Positions 1 to 7,188 of a DNA stretch of 16,715 nucleotides are shown here, piece by piece; within the stretch, counting starts at the first letter, position 1, and the number at the start of each line of letters is the position of its first letter. The position numbers were made by a program, and so were the translations under genes. The notes beneath the pieces are model-generated. The model was given only the letters and a program-made list of their open reading frames with translations. It made no database searches and had not been told where the DNA came from. The DNA comes from FW021-bin31 sp964478125. GTDB lineage: Bacteria > Bacteroidota > Bacteroidia > Chitinophagales > Chitinophagaceae. The stretch covers positions 1 through 16,715 of the forward strand of contig CAYZGR010000067.1 of assembly GCA_964478125.1 (NCBI GenBank), written 5' to 3'.

Positions 1-150
1 CACATGATTCTCCGTAGAACCAAAAGATGAATCTAATTAATTGTATAACAATTATTTAGATTGCAAGTGTAACCTACAAAGAAAGGGCATTTTAGCGGGT
101 TATACTTTTGGTACATAAAACCTGAAATAGTATGGTAAATATTGACTTGT

Positions 151-193
151 AAAAAAAGCAAAAGCCCCTAAAACATGCGTTTTAAGGGCTTTT
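151..193 (-). terminator. Intrinsic terminator of tRNA-Pro
   Basis: A 15-bp stem with one mismatch pairs 160-174 with 179-193 around a 4-nt loop (ATGC). Read on the minus strand, the hairpin is followed by GCTTTTTTT, a good U-tract. It begins 25 nt past the tRNA 3' end, so it most likely ends the tRNA transcript. The plus-strand side has only TTTTGTGT, so it would terminate poorly in that direction. Confidence 0.8.
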
Positions 194-217
194 GTGTCCG
201 TCCGGACAGGTAGTCAG

Positions 218-291
<74 letters not shown>

Positions 292-316
292 AATAGATTG
301 CTTTCAACAAGCCATG

Positions 317-324
317 CAAAAGTA
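317..324 (-). promoter_or_regulatory. Putative -7 element of the tRNA-Pro promoter
   Basis: The minus strand reads TACTTTTG here, a full match to the Bacteroidota -7 consensus TAnnTTTG. It ends 25 nt upstream of the tRNA 5' end (291). I see no clear TTG-type -33 element at the usual distance, so the call rests on the -7 match and its position. Confidence 0.5.
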
Positions 325-350
325 AGTCATATTTTTCTTTTTGGGGAAAC

Positions 351-362
351 CGCTACCGGGCT
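351..362. repeat. 12-bp direct copy of the tRNA-Pro D-arm region
   Basis: CGCTACCGGGCT at 351-362 repeats exactly the segment 267-278 inside tRNA-Pro, in the same orientation and 84 bp away. No further tRNA-like arms can be recognised around the second copy. It could be the remnant of a decayed tandem tRNA or of a recombination event; chance is not excluded. Confidence 0.4.
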
Positions 363-402
363 TTTTATAATTCTTACATTTTATTCCAAAGCAGTTTTAT
401 CT

Positions 403-410
403 TACTTTTG
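403..410 (+). promoter_or_regulatory. Putative -7 element for the 455-4417 operon
   Basis: TACTTTTG matches the Bacteroidota -7 consensus TAnnTTTG and lies 44 nt upstream of the ATG at 455, which would give a leader of roughly 35-40 nt. The -33 region is weak. It is divergent from the tRNA promoter motif at 317-324. Confidence 0.5.
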
Positions 411-454
411 TTCAAATTTTTGAGAAGATTTTACCTCCTGAAGGCAAATGGCAG

Positions 455-1726
455 ATGAAAGTTTTAATTAAAAGCGCCCGGATCATTGCTCCAGATCAGT
501 CCTGTGATGGACAAACGAAAGATTTGTTGGTAATTGACGGGGTCATTAAAGAGATTGGCCATGAGATAGAGAAGGAGGCGGATCAGGTAATTTCGGCGGA
601 TAATTTGCATCTGTCGCCCGGATGGATGGATCCTTTTGCTCATTTTTGCGACCCCGGTTATGAATATAGAGAAACCCTGGAATCCGGCGCTAAGGCTGCC
701 GCTGCGGGCGGCTTTACAGAGGTCATGATCCTGCCCGATACGCGTCCCTCTTTAGATAGCCGCAGTCCGATCGAATATATCATTCGCAGGGCGGCGGGGC
801 TGCCGGTTACCCTGCATCCCATTGGCGCGCTCAGTAACCGGTTAGAGGGCAAAGCTCTGGCAGAAATGTATGACATGCACGAGGGGGGGGCAAAAGCATT
901 TTCAGACGGGCTACGACCGGTACAGACGGCCGGTTTGCTATTGAAAGCCCTGCAATATGTAAAAGCATTCCGGGGAATTATCATACAGATCCCGGATGAC
1001 CGGAGTATTTCCGGGCCGGGCCTGGTGCATGAAGGCCTGTGTTCTACCCGGCTTGGTATAAGCGGGATTCCGGATATTGCAGAAGAAATGTTTATTAAAA
1101 GGGACCTGGACCTCCTGCGTTATACCGGATCGCGGTTACATATCACCGGGCTGTCCCTCGCCCGGTCTGTGCATCTCATTGAAAAAGCCAAAGAAGAAGG
1201 ATTGGCGGTCACTTGTTCGGTTACACCCTATCATTTGCTTTTAACCGATGAAAACCTGTATACTTTTAACAGTAATTATAAAGTAAATCCTCCCTTGCGG
1301 GAACAAGAAGATCTGGAGGCATTGAAGCTTGGTTTGGAAGCGGGCATTATTGATTGTCTGGCCACCCACCACTTGCCACAGGATATAGATAGCAAGGATA
1401 AAGAATTTGAATATGCCGCCGTGGGCATGACGGGCCTCGAAACGGCCTTTGGGCTGCTGGGTAAGGCTTTGCCGGGCCTTGATATAGTGAAGAAGGTGGA
1501 AATCCTCGCCTGTCGGTCGCGAAAAGCTTTTGATCTGCAGATACCGGAAGTTAAAGAAGGGCGGGTGGCTTCCCTTACTTTCTTTGATCCGGATAAAGAA
1601 TGGATCTATGATGTGAAAAATAGTTTTTCAAGATCCCGAAACACGCCTTTTGACGGTACCCGGATGAAAGGCAAAGTATTAGGGATCCTTCATAACGATC
1701 AGGTCTTTTTAAATCATTCTTTTTAA
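455..1726 (+). CDS. Dihydroorotase-like pseudoenzyme (amidohydrolase fold, metal site degraded)
   Basis: The 423-aa product aligns end to end with type I dihydroorotases, the third enzyme of pyrimidine synthesis. Recognisable family blocks are PGWMD near 55, AFSDG near 148, VHEG at 191, GIPDIAEE at 204, VTPYHL at 256 and GMTGLETAFG at 324. The catalytic site is not intact. By hand alignment to the HxH-D-H-H-D ligand set, the first His is Phe61, the second His is kept (His63), the Asp is kept (Asp151), and the later ligands become Gln178, Gly232 and His305. The substrate Arg of the LREPG motif is Cys65. The protein is therefore probably inactive as a dihydroorotase and may be structural or regulatory. 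Inactive homologues are known partners of aspartate transcarbamoylase in pseudomonads, but no such gene is in this window. It heads a tight operon. ATG 455 fits the family N-terminus; an ATG at 448 is out of frame. Confidence 0.85.
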   Translation: MKVLIKSARIIAPDQSCDGQTKDLLVIDGVIKEIGHEIEKEADQVISADNLHLSPGWMDPFAHFCDPGYEYRETLESGAKAAAAGGFTEVMILPDTRPSLDSRSPIEYIIRRAAGLPVTLHPIGALSNRLEGKALAEMYDMHEGGAKAFSDGLRPVQTAGLLLKALQYVKAFRGIIIQIPDDRSISGPGLVHEGLCSTRLGISGIPDIAEEMFIKRDLDLLRYTGSRLHITGLSLARSVHLIEKAKEEGLAVTCSVTPYHLLLTDENLYTFNSNYKVNPPLREQEDLEALKLGLEAGIIDCLATHHLPQDIDSKDKEFEYAAVGMTGLETAFGLLGKALPGLDIVKKVEILACRSRKAFDLQIPEVKEGRVASLTFFDPDKEWIYDVKNSFSRSRNTPFDGTRMKGKVLGILHNDQVFLNHSF

Positions 1727-1742
1727 ATTTCAACTCAAAATT

Positions 1743-2327
1743 ATGGGAAACGAGATCAATTTGGAAGAAATTTCAGGAGGGCTGCCGGACGACAACGGTA
1801 ACAAAACACCGGAAGCCAAAGAGCCCAGGACCCATTTGCAATACGGCCTGATCGCGGGGCTGGTACTTATTGTCCTTTTTGTGTTATATGCTGTGATAGG
1901 CTGGAGCTTTAAGGGAGGGGTGATCCGTTGGATCCCTTCGATTGTCTTTATGCTCCTTATCCTGCTCGCGCAATTTACTCATGCGAAAGCCGTAAACGGG
2001 TACATTACTTATGGCAACCTGTTTGCGAAAGGTTTTAAGACAGCTGCCGTGGCCACCTGCATTTACGTGGTATTTCTCATCATTTTTCTCCTGGTGGATC
2101 CTTCTTATAAGGAGCGGGTGTTAGAAATGAGCCGAGAGGGAATGGTTGAAAAAGGAATGTCTTCTGATCAGATCAAACCGGCTATGGCCATGGTCCGGAA
2201 GTTTTTTATGGTGTCAACGATTGCGGGAGCCGTGATCGGGGAGCTGGTTCTCGGATTAATTGCGTCGCTGGTTGGGGCCGCCGTTGCTCCCAAAAAGTCC
2301 AAAGAGGAAGTGATGGCGCTTCGATAA
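1743..2327 (+). CDS. DUF4199-type integral membrane protein
   Basis: The 194-aa protein has a polar N-terminal tail (about 1-32) and four hydrophobic segments at about 34-54, 64-81, 98-118 and 154-182. A charged loop lies between the third and fourth segments. The C-terminus is short and basic (PKKSKEEVMALR). This size, topology and placement directly before a GT2 glycosyltransferase match the Bacteroidota DUF4199 family, whose function is unknown. It starts 16 nt after the dihydroorotase-like gene and ends 11 nt before the GT2 gene, so co-transcription is likely. Family assignment is from recognition of pattern and context; no catalytic motif is visible. Confidence 0.75.
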   Translation: MGNEINLEEISGGLPDDNGNKTPEAKEPRTHLQYGLIAGLVLIVLFVLYAVIGWSFKGGVIRWIPSIVFMLLILLAQFTHAKAVNGYITYGNLFAKGFKTAAVATCIYVVFLIIFLLVDPSYKERVLEMSREGMVEKGMSSDQIKPAMAMVRKFFMVSTIAGAVIGELVLGLIASLVGAAVAPKKSKEEVMALR

Positions 2328-2338
2328 AAAGGTTCTGA

Positions 2339-3277
2339 ATGGATATATCTGTGATCATACCGCTTTATAACGAGGAGGAATCCTTACCTGAATTGTGCGA
2401 AACGATACAATCGGTAATGGTCAAAAATGGCTTCTCTTATGAAGTGATACTGGTGAATGACGGCAGCACGGATCATTCCTGGTGTACGATCGAGCAAATT
2501 GCCGCGGGAGATCCGGCCTTTAAGGGACTGAGCTTTCAACGCAATTATGGAAAGTCTGCCGCGCTGAATGAGGGCTTCCGTGCTGCGGAAGGGGAGGTGA
2601 TCATTACGATGGACGCTGATCTGCAGGACCGGCCGGAAGAGATTCCCGAGCTGTATCGAATGATCATGGAGGGCAACTACGATATTGTGAGCGGCTGGAA
2701 AAAAAAGAGACATGATCCCCTGAGCAAAACCATTCCTTCAAAGTTTTTCAATGGTATTACCAGAAAGGCAACGGGGATTAAAATTCACGATTTTAATTGT
2801 GGACTGAAAGCTTATAGGAAAAAGGTGGTCAAATCTATCGAGGTTTATGGAGAAATGCACCGTTATATACCGGTTATTGCCAAGTGGAGCGGATTCAGAC
2901 GAATTGGCGAAAAAGTAGTAGAACACCATCCCCGCAAATATGGGGTCTCTAAATTTGGACTGGAACGTTTCATCAACGGTTTCCTGGATCTGATGTCTAT
3001 CATGTTCGTGGGACGGTTTGGGAAAAAGCCCATGCATTTTTTTGGTACCCTGGGTACATTGGTATTTTTTATAGGTTTCTGTATCTGGCTATACCTGGGT
3101 ATCGCCAAGTTTTTCTTTCATGTTTACAATATGACGGATCGACCCATATTTTTCCTTGGCCTTATCTCTATCATTGTCGGGGCGCAGTTATTTCTGACTG
3201 GTTTTATTGCGGAGCTGATTACACGAAATGCCGTAGAGCGAAACCAGTATCTTATAGATAAGCGAGTGGGGTTGTAA
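2339..3277 (+). CDS. GT2 family glycosyltransferase, polyprenyl-phosphate sugar transferase (GtrB/DPM1-like)
   Basis: The 312-aa protein starts with a GT-A catalytic domain. It has IIPLYNEEESL near 6, the nucleotide-binding VNDGSTD at 39-45, and the metal-binding MDADLQD at 91-97 (DxD-type). FNCGLKAYR at 152-160 and the H-R-Y acceptor-side segment near 174 follow. Two C-terminal transmembrane helices lie at about 233-255 and 269-294. This architecture is that of enzymes that move a sugar from a nucleotide donor to undecaprenyl or dolichyl phosphate at the cytoplasmic face of the membrane. The exact sugar cannot be read from the sequence. It is 9 nt upstream of a second glycosyltransferase, suggesting a common envelope-glycan or glycolipid role. 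Confidence 0.9.
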   Translation: MDISVIIPLYNEEESLPELCETIQSVMVKNGFSYEVILVNDGSTDHSWCTIEQIAAGDPAFKGLSFQRNYGKSAALNEGFRAAEGEVIITMDADLQDRPEEIPELYRMIMEGNYDIVSGWKKKRHDPLSKTIPSKFFNGITRKATGIKIHDFNCGLKAYRKKVVKSIEVYGEMHRYIPVIAKWSGFRRIGEKVVEHHPRKYGVSKFGLERFINGFLDLMSIMFVGRFGKKPMHFFGTLGTLVFFIGFCIWLYLGIAKFFFHVYNMTDRPIFFLGLISIIVGAQLFLTGFIAELITRNAVERNQYLIDKRVGL

Positions 3278-3286
3278 GCAAACAAT

Positions 3287-4417
3287 ATGCCGAAACCTAA
3301 AAAAATAGTTATTATCGGACCGGCACATCCTCTGCGTGGAGGGTTGGCCGCATTTGATGAAAGGCTTGCAAAAGAATTTCAGGCGGAGGGACACAAAGTA
3401 GTGCTTTATACCTTCTCATTGCAATATCCTTCTTTTTTATTCCCGGGAAAAACGCAATTGTCAGACGATCCGGCTCCCGCGGATCTCAATATAAAAGTGA
3501 AGGTCAATTCCATTAATCCCCTGAATTGGTTTAGATCGGGTTTGCAGATTAGAAAAGAAAAGGCTGATATTGTTGTTTGCAGGTATTGGCTTCCTTTTAT
3601 GGCGCCTTGTCTGGGGACCATCTTGCGGGTGGCTAAAAGAAAGAATATTACAGAAGTGATAGCCATTCTTGATAATATCATTCCCCATGAAAGGCGGCCG
3701 GGGGACCGGCTTCTTACCCATTATTTTGTTCGTCCTTGCGACCGGTTTATTGCTATGAGTGAAAGTGTGATGCAAGATCTAAAAAGTTTTTCAAAAACGA
3801 AACCGGCGGAGCTTATTCCGCATCCGCTGTATGATCATTTTGGAGCGGGCGTATCCAAAAGAGAGGCCCGTGCACATCTTGGGCTGGATAATAGAGAAAG
3901 GATTATTTTATTCTTTGGTTTTATAAGGAAATATAAAGGACTGGATCTGTTGCTGGAGGCCATGCTCTATCTTAAAGCCGCCGGGATCCGCCTGTTGGTG
4001 GCAGGAGAATTTTATGAGGATGAAAAAGAATATAAAAAAATTATTGAAAAGCTTCGTTTGAATGAACAGGTTTTGCTTCATACCCATTATATTTCTGATG
4101 AAGAAGTGAAATATTATTTTTGTGCAGCCGATCTTGTGGTCCAGCCCTACCGTTCTGCCACACAAAGCGGTATTACCCCGATGGCGTATCACTTTGAGGT
4201 GCCGATGGTGGTGACCAATGTGGGCGGGCTGCCCGAAAGGGTACCGGATAAAAAGGTCGGGCTGGTAACGGCGGCCACGCCTGAAGCCATTGCAAGGGCT
4301 GTAAAGGATTTCTTCTCTTATGAAGCAGGTTATTTCCTCCCCTTTATTCGCGAAGAAAAGAAGCAATATGCCTGGTCCCGTATGACCAAGGCCATACTGA
4401 ATATAGGGGAAAAGTGA
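3287..4417 (+). CDS. GT4-like (GT-B fold) glycosyltransferase
   Basis: The 376-aa protein has two Rossmann-like halves. The N-terminal half carries GPAHPLRGGLAAF (11-23), the glycine-rich loop typical of GT-B enzymes. The C-terminal half has FFGFIRKYKGLDLLLEA (209-225) and ADLVVQPYRSATQSG (281-295), then AYHFEVPMVVTNVGGLPE (300-317). The usual EX7E donor motif is not present: the two expected glutamates align with Ala291 and Met299. The TQSG/AYHFE variant is one I recall from other Bacteroidota GT4-like proteins, so I read it as a subfamily trait rather than decay. No signal peptide or membrane helix is seen, so the enzyme is likely cytosolic or peripheral. Substrate unknown. Confidence 0.85.
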   Translation: MPKPKKIVIIGPAHPLRGGLAAFDERLAKEFQAEGHKVVLYTFSLQYPSFLFPGKTQLSDDPAPADLNIKVKVNSINPLNWFRSGLQIRKEKADIVVCRYWLPFMAPCLGTILRVAKRKNITEVIAILDNIIPHERRPGDRLLTHYFVRPCDRFIAMSESVMQDLKSFSKTKPAELIPHPLYDHFGAGVSKREARAHLGLDNRERIILFFGFIRKYKGLDLLLEAMLYLKAAGIRLLVAGEFYEDEKEYKKIIEKLRLNEQVLLHTHYISDEEVKYYFCAADLVVQPYRSATQSGITPMAYHFEVPMVVTNVGGLPERVPDKKVGLVTAATPEAIARAVKDFFSYEAGYFLPFIREEKKQYAWSRMTKAILNIGEK

Positions 4418-4481
4418 GGTATTTGTACAATTTTTGTAGGTTTTTGCTGTTATATTAAATTAAGAAGTGGTGGTGGAGGTC

Positions 4482-5402
4482 ATGAAGCATTTATTTTGGG
4501 GTATGATTTGTTTATCTCTGGGTTTTTCAGCCCGCGCTCAGCTTTCCGGAATGGACCGGAAAAGATTGCTGCAGGAACAGGATTCCCTTCAAAAATTAAG
4601 CTTTGAAATGGTCAATGCCTCCATGTCGCAGGATCGCCAAAGCGCTTGCGATCAATTTATCCCGGCGCTGGTAAACGCGTTGAAGGTTGAATACTCTTAT
4701 GATTTTCCGTTTGATTCTCTTAAGCAGGTATCCATCCTTTACGATAAAGACAGCACCTTCAGAATTTTTACATGGGCCATCGCCCGATCGGATATACAGT
4801 ACCGGTTTTACGGCGCTTTACAAATGAATTCCAGGGATGGAAAGCTCCGTCTTTTCCCGTTTTTCGATAATACCCTGTATACGCATAACCCAGACACGAT
4901 TACCAGTAACGAAGCCTGGTTAGGCGCATTATATTATAATATGGTGGAAACAAAAAAGAAAGGCCGGCCTCTATATACTTTAATGGGGTGGTGTGGGTTC
5001 TCTTTTCGAACGAATAAAAAAGTTTTGGAGGTATTAACTTTTAAGGAGGGGCATCCTGTTTTTGGCGCCCCTGTTTTCAATTTTGAGAAGGATAGCCTTG
5101 ACAGGGGCATCCGAAATCGTTTTTTTCTTGAATATAAAAGAGACGGCAATGCCGGTATGAACTATAATCCCCGTCTCCAAATGATCATATACGATCATTT
5201 GACTTCCTTAAAGAAGGACCCGGAAAATAAGGCCACGCTGGTTCCAGATGGAACTTATGAGGGATTTAAATGGGAAAACGGGTATTGGATACATGTTCCC
5301 AAAGTATTTCATGATACGTTGGTTCGTCCGCCGGTTCCTAATCCTTTAGAATTTAATAAATCTATAGAAGGAAATGAGAGTCAAGTAAAAAGTAAAAAGT
5401 AA
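4482..5402 (+). CDS. Exported protein of unknown function
   Basis: I do not recognise a characterised family. From ATG 4482 the 306-aa product begins with a classic signal peptide: MKH, a hydrophobic core and a likely cleavage after ARA, before QLSG. An in-frame GTG at 4467 would add five residues ahead of the signal sequence and is less likely. There is no lipobox cysteine, so a periplasmic or secreted protein is expected. The mature part is rich in aromatic residues. It contains a segment resembling conserved Bacteroidota hypothetical proteins (LYTLMGWCGFSFRTNKKVLE, then VFGAPVF). It follows the GT4 gene by 64 nt and may be co-transcribed or have its own promoter. The 3' end runs into a 7-nt tandem repeat that sets the last residues and the stop codon. 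Confidence 0.7.
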   Translation: MKHLFWGMICLSLGFSARAQLSGMDRKRLLQEQDSLQKLSFEMVNASMSQDRQSACDQFIPALVNALKVEYSYDFPFDSLKQVSILYDKDSTFRIFTWAIARSDIQYRFYGALQMNSRDGKLRLFPFFDNTLYTHNPDTITSNEAWLGALYYNMVETKKKGRPLYTLMGWCGFSFRTNKKVLEVLTFKEGHPVFGAPVFNFEKDSLDRGIRNRFFLEYKRDGNAGMNYNPRLQMIIYDHLTSLKKDPENKATLVPDGTYEGFKWENGYWIHVPKVFHDTLVRPPVPNPLEFNKSIEGNESQVKSKK

Positions 5403-5404
5403 AA
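5384..5404. repeat. Three tandem copies of AGTAAAA
   Basis: Three perfect 7-nt units (5384-5390, 5391-5397, 5398-5404) overlap the last codons and the stop (5400-5402) of the exported-protein gene. Because the unit is not a multiple of three, gain or loss of a copy would change the C-terminal residues and the stop. Confidence 0.8.
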
Positions 5405-5454
5405 TCCTTTCACGCAGCGTCTGCGAAGGAAATATGCCATGGAGCGGGGCGATC

Positions 5455-5622
5455 TTATTTACCAAAATATTTTTGCATAAATTCCTTACTATCCAATACT
5501 TCTATTTCCGGAAAATAAAAATCCTTCTTGTTTCCGGTAACAATGCAAATACAGCCGCTTTCTACGGCAGCGTAATATTCAAGACCATTTTAAAAATTAT
5601 TAATTGCAGGATGGGCTATAGA
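5455..5622 (-). pseudogene. PIN-domain (VapC-like) toxin remnant, C-terminal fragment
   Basis: On the minus strand, 5589 down to the TAA at 5455-5457 encodes 44 residues reading NGLEYYAAVESGCICIVTGN, then KKDFYFPEIEVLDSKEFMQKYFGK. This closely follows the C-terminal third of PIN-domain ribonuclease toxins (FEDALQYY...ESGCDYIVTRNKKDF...VL...EF pattern). Immediately upstream in the same frame, INNF is followed by a stop (5590-5592) where homologues have a codon for an acidic residue. A second stop lies at 5623-5625. The rest of the toxin and any antitoxin are absent. Residues usually acidic or basic in the active-site segment (GCD, TRN) are Ile and Gly here. I read this as a decayed toxin-antitoxin remnant. 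Confidence 0.7.
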
Positions 5623-5666
5623 TTATTTAGATGGAATAAAAAGAAGAATTACGTACGATAAGGTCC

Positions 5667-5696
5667 TTGCCTTCCTTAAAAAAGGAGCTAACTTTG
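5667..5696 (+). promoter_or_regulatory. Promoter of the aldo/keto reductase gene
   Basis: TTG at 5667-5669 and TAACTTTG at 5689-5696 match the Bacteroidota -33/-7 consensus (TTG, TAnnTTTG) with 19 nt between them. Transcription would start near 5702, about 12 nt before the ATG at 5714, giving a very short leader. Confidence 0.75.
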
Positions 5697-5713
5697 CTCG
5701 TAAATATAACTAC

Positions 5714-6667
5714 ATGGAATACAGACAGTTAGGAAATACGGATTTACAACTCCCCCCGGTAGCTTTAGGAGGGAATGTATTTGGATGGACCCTAAATGAA
5801 AAAGAATCATGGAATATACTGGATGCTGGTTTGGATCACGGATTCAACTTTATTGATACGGCCAATACTTATTCGCATTGGGTCCCCGGGAATAAAGGAG
5901 GGGAATCTGAGACCATTATTGGGAAATGGCTAAAACGAAAGGGCGGCAGGGATAAAGTGATGATAGCCACTAAAGTAGGAGGAGATTTGGGAAATGGCCA
6001 AAAGGGTCTTTCCCGAGATTATATTATGGAAGAAGTGGAAAATTCCTTGCGTCGTTTAAAAACCGACTATATTGATCTTTATCAATCACACTTTGATTAT
6101 ATGGATACGCCTGTGGTGGAGACGATGGAAGCTTATTACCGTTTGATAAAAGCAGGTAAAGTTCGTTATATAGGCGCATCAAATTTTACCGTAAAAAGAT
6201 TACAGGAATCGCAACAAACTGCCCGCCGCCTGGTCTACCCGATATATCAGAGTATCCAGCCGGAGTATAATCTGTATAGTCGTGAATTTTTTGAAAAGAA
6301 TCTTGAACCCTATATTAAAGAAACAGGTATAGGCGTACTGTGCTATTCTTCATTGGCAAGCGGTTTTCTTTCGGGAAAATATCGTTCTGAAGAAGACTTT
6401 GGTAAAAGTGTGAGGGGAGCGGGTATGAAAAAATATTTTAACGGCCGCGGCTTTCGGATCCTGAAAGCATTGGATCAGGTAGCCGAACTTTATAAGACTA
6501 CCCCTGCCGCAGTGGCGCTCGCCTGGCTTATTTCCCGTCCTGTGGTGACGGCGCCTATTGCAAGCGCTACCCGTATCAATCAATTACAGTCTCTCTTTGA
6601 TGCCGCGGCGCTTACATTGGATTCTGAATCTTTGGATCTTTTGGATCTGGCAAGTGATTACCGCTAA
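5714..6667 (+). CDS. Aldo/keto reductase
   Basis: The 317-aa single-domain TIM-barrel protein covers the full length of the family. The catalytic tetrad is complete: Asp48 (FIDTANTY), Tyr53, Lys87 (MIATKVGG) and His126 (YQSHFDYM). GKVRYIGASNF (148-158), QPEYN (182-186), GVLCYSSLASGFLSGKY (207-223) and the cofactor loop APIASATRINQL (280-291) are all typical of NADPH-dependent aldo/keto reductases of the YajO/AKR11-12-like branch. It should reduce carbonyl groups in the cytosol; the physiological substrate cannot be told. It has its own promoter and is followed after 69 nt by two AhpD-like genes, so a link to detoxification or oxidative stress is plausible but inferred. Confidence 0.92.
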   Translation: MEYRQLGNTDLQLPPVALGGNVFGWTLNEKESWNILDAGLDHGFNFIDTANTYSHWVPGNKGGESETIIGKWLKRKGGRDKVMIATKVGGDLGNGQKGLSRDYIMEEVENSLRRLKTDYIDLYQSHFDYMDTPVVETMEAYYRLIKAGKVRYIGASNFTVKRLQESQQTARRLVYPIYQSIQPEYNLYSREFFEKNLEPYIKETGIGVLCYSSLASGFLSGKYRSEEDFGKSVRGAGMKKYFNGRGFRILKALDQVAELYKTTPAAVALAWLISRPVVTAPIASATRINQLQSLFDAAALTLDSESLDLLDLASDYR

Positions 6668-6686
6668 TGATAAACTAAGAAGGCCA

Positions 6687-6694
6687 TAAATTTG
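6687..6694 (+). promoter_or_regulatory. Possible -7 element for the AhpD-like pair
   Basis: TAAATTTG fits the TAnnTTTG consensus and lies 42 nt upstream of ATG 6737. There is no obvious TTG -33 element at the right distance, so confidence is low. Confidence 0.35.
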
Positions 6695-6736
6695 TTAGTA
6701 CTTCATTCTTCATTCAAATAAAAAACTAAAATTATC

Positions 6737-7174
6737 ATGTCAGATAGGATAAACCTGCTGAAAGAAAGTCCTGAAGCCTACAAGGCAATGGCCGGACTTG
6801 AACAATATGTACGTAACAGCGGATTGGACAAAAAGTTATATGAATTGGTAAAAATTCGCGCCTCTCAAATCAATGGCTGCGCATATTGCATAAATATGCA
6901 TACAAGAGACGCTCGTAAATTAGGAGAAACCGACCAGCGGATGCACCTCTTAAATGCATGGAAAGAGACGGAACTTTATACAGAAAAAGAACGAGCGGCG
7001 TTGGCATTAACCGAAGCGGTTACTCTCATATCAAAGGATCACGTACCCAATGTCATTTATGAAGAAGCAGCCCAATATTTTGAGAAAGGTGAACTGGCAG
7101 CACTGATCATGGCTATTGTGACTATAAACAGTTGGAATCGTATTGCCATTACATGCGAGAGCGATTTGGATTGA
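6737..7174 (+). CDS. AhpD-like alkylhydroperoxidase / carboxymuconolactone decarboxylase family protein (copy 1)
   Basis: The 145-aa all-helical protein carries the AhpD redox signature with exact family spacing: Glu36-X11-Cys48-X2-Cys51-X3-His55 (ELVKIRASQINGCAYCINMH). The CxxC pair and the Glu/His proton relay suggest thiol-dependent peroxidase activity rather than gamma-carboxymuconolactone decarboxylation. A conserved NSWNRIAI block lies near the C-terminus. The protein is cytosolic and members of the family form oligomers. It is followed 14 nt later by a paralogue of identical length, about 78% identical by hand count. No sigma-factor gene, a frequent neighbour of such proteins, is present. 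Confidence 0.92.
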   Translation: MSDRINLLKESPEAYKAMAGLEQYVRNSGLDKKLYELVKIRASQINGCAYCINMHTRDARKLGETDQRMHLLNAWKETELYTEKERAALALTEAVTLISKDHVPNVIYEEAAQYFEKGELAALIMAIVTINSWNRIAITCESDLD

Positions 7175-7188
7175 TGAATTTAAAAATC

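Noticed and set aside
5434..5661. Plus-strand 75-aa reading frame in the gap before the aldo/keto reductase
   Set aside because: No family features, and the opposite strand explains the sequence better as a PIN-domain remnant.
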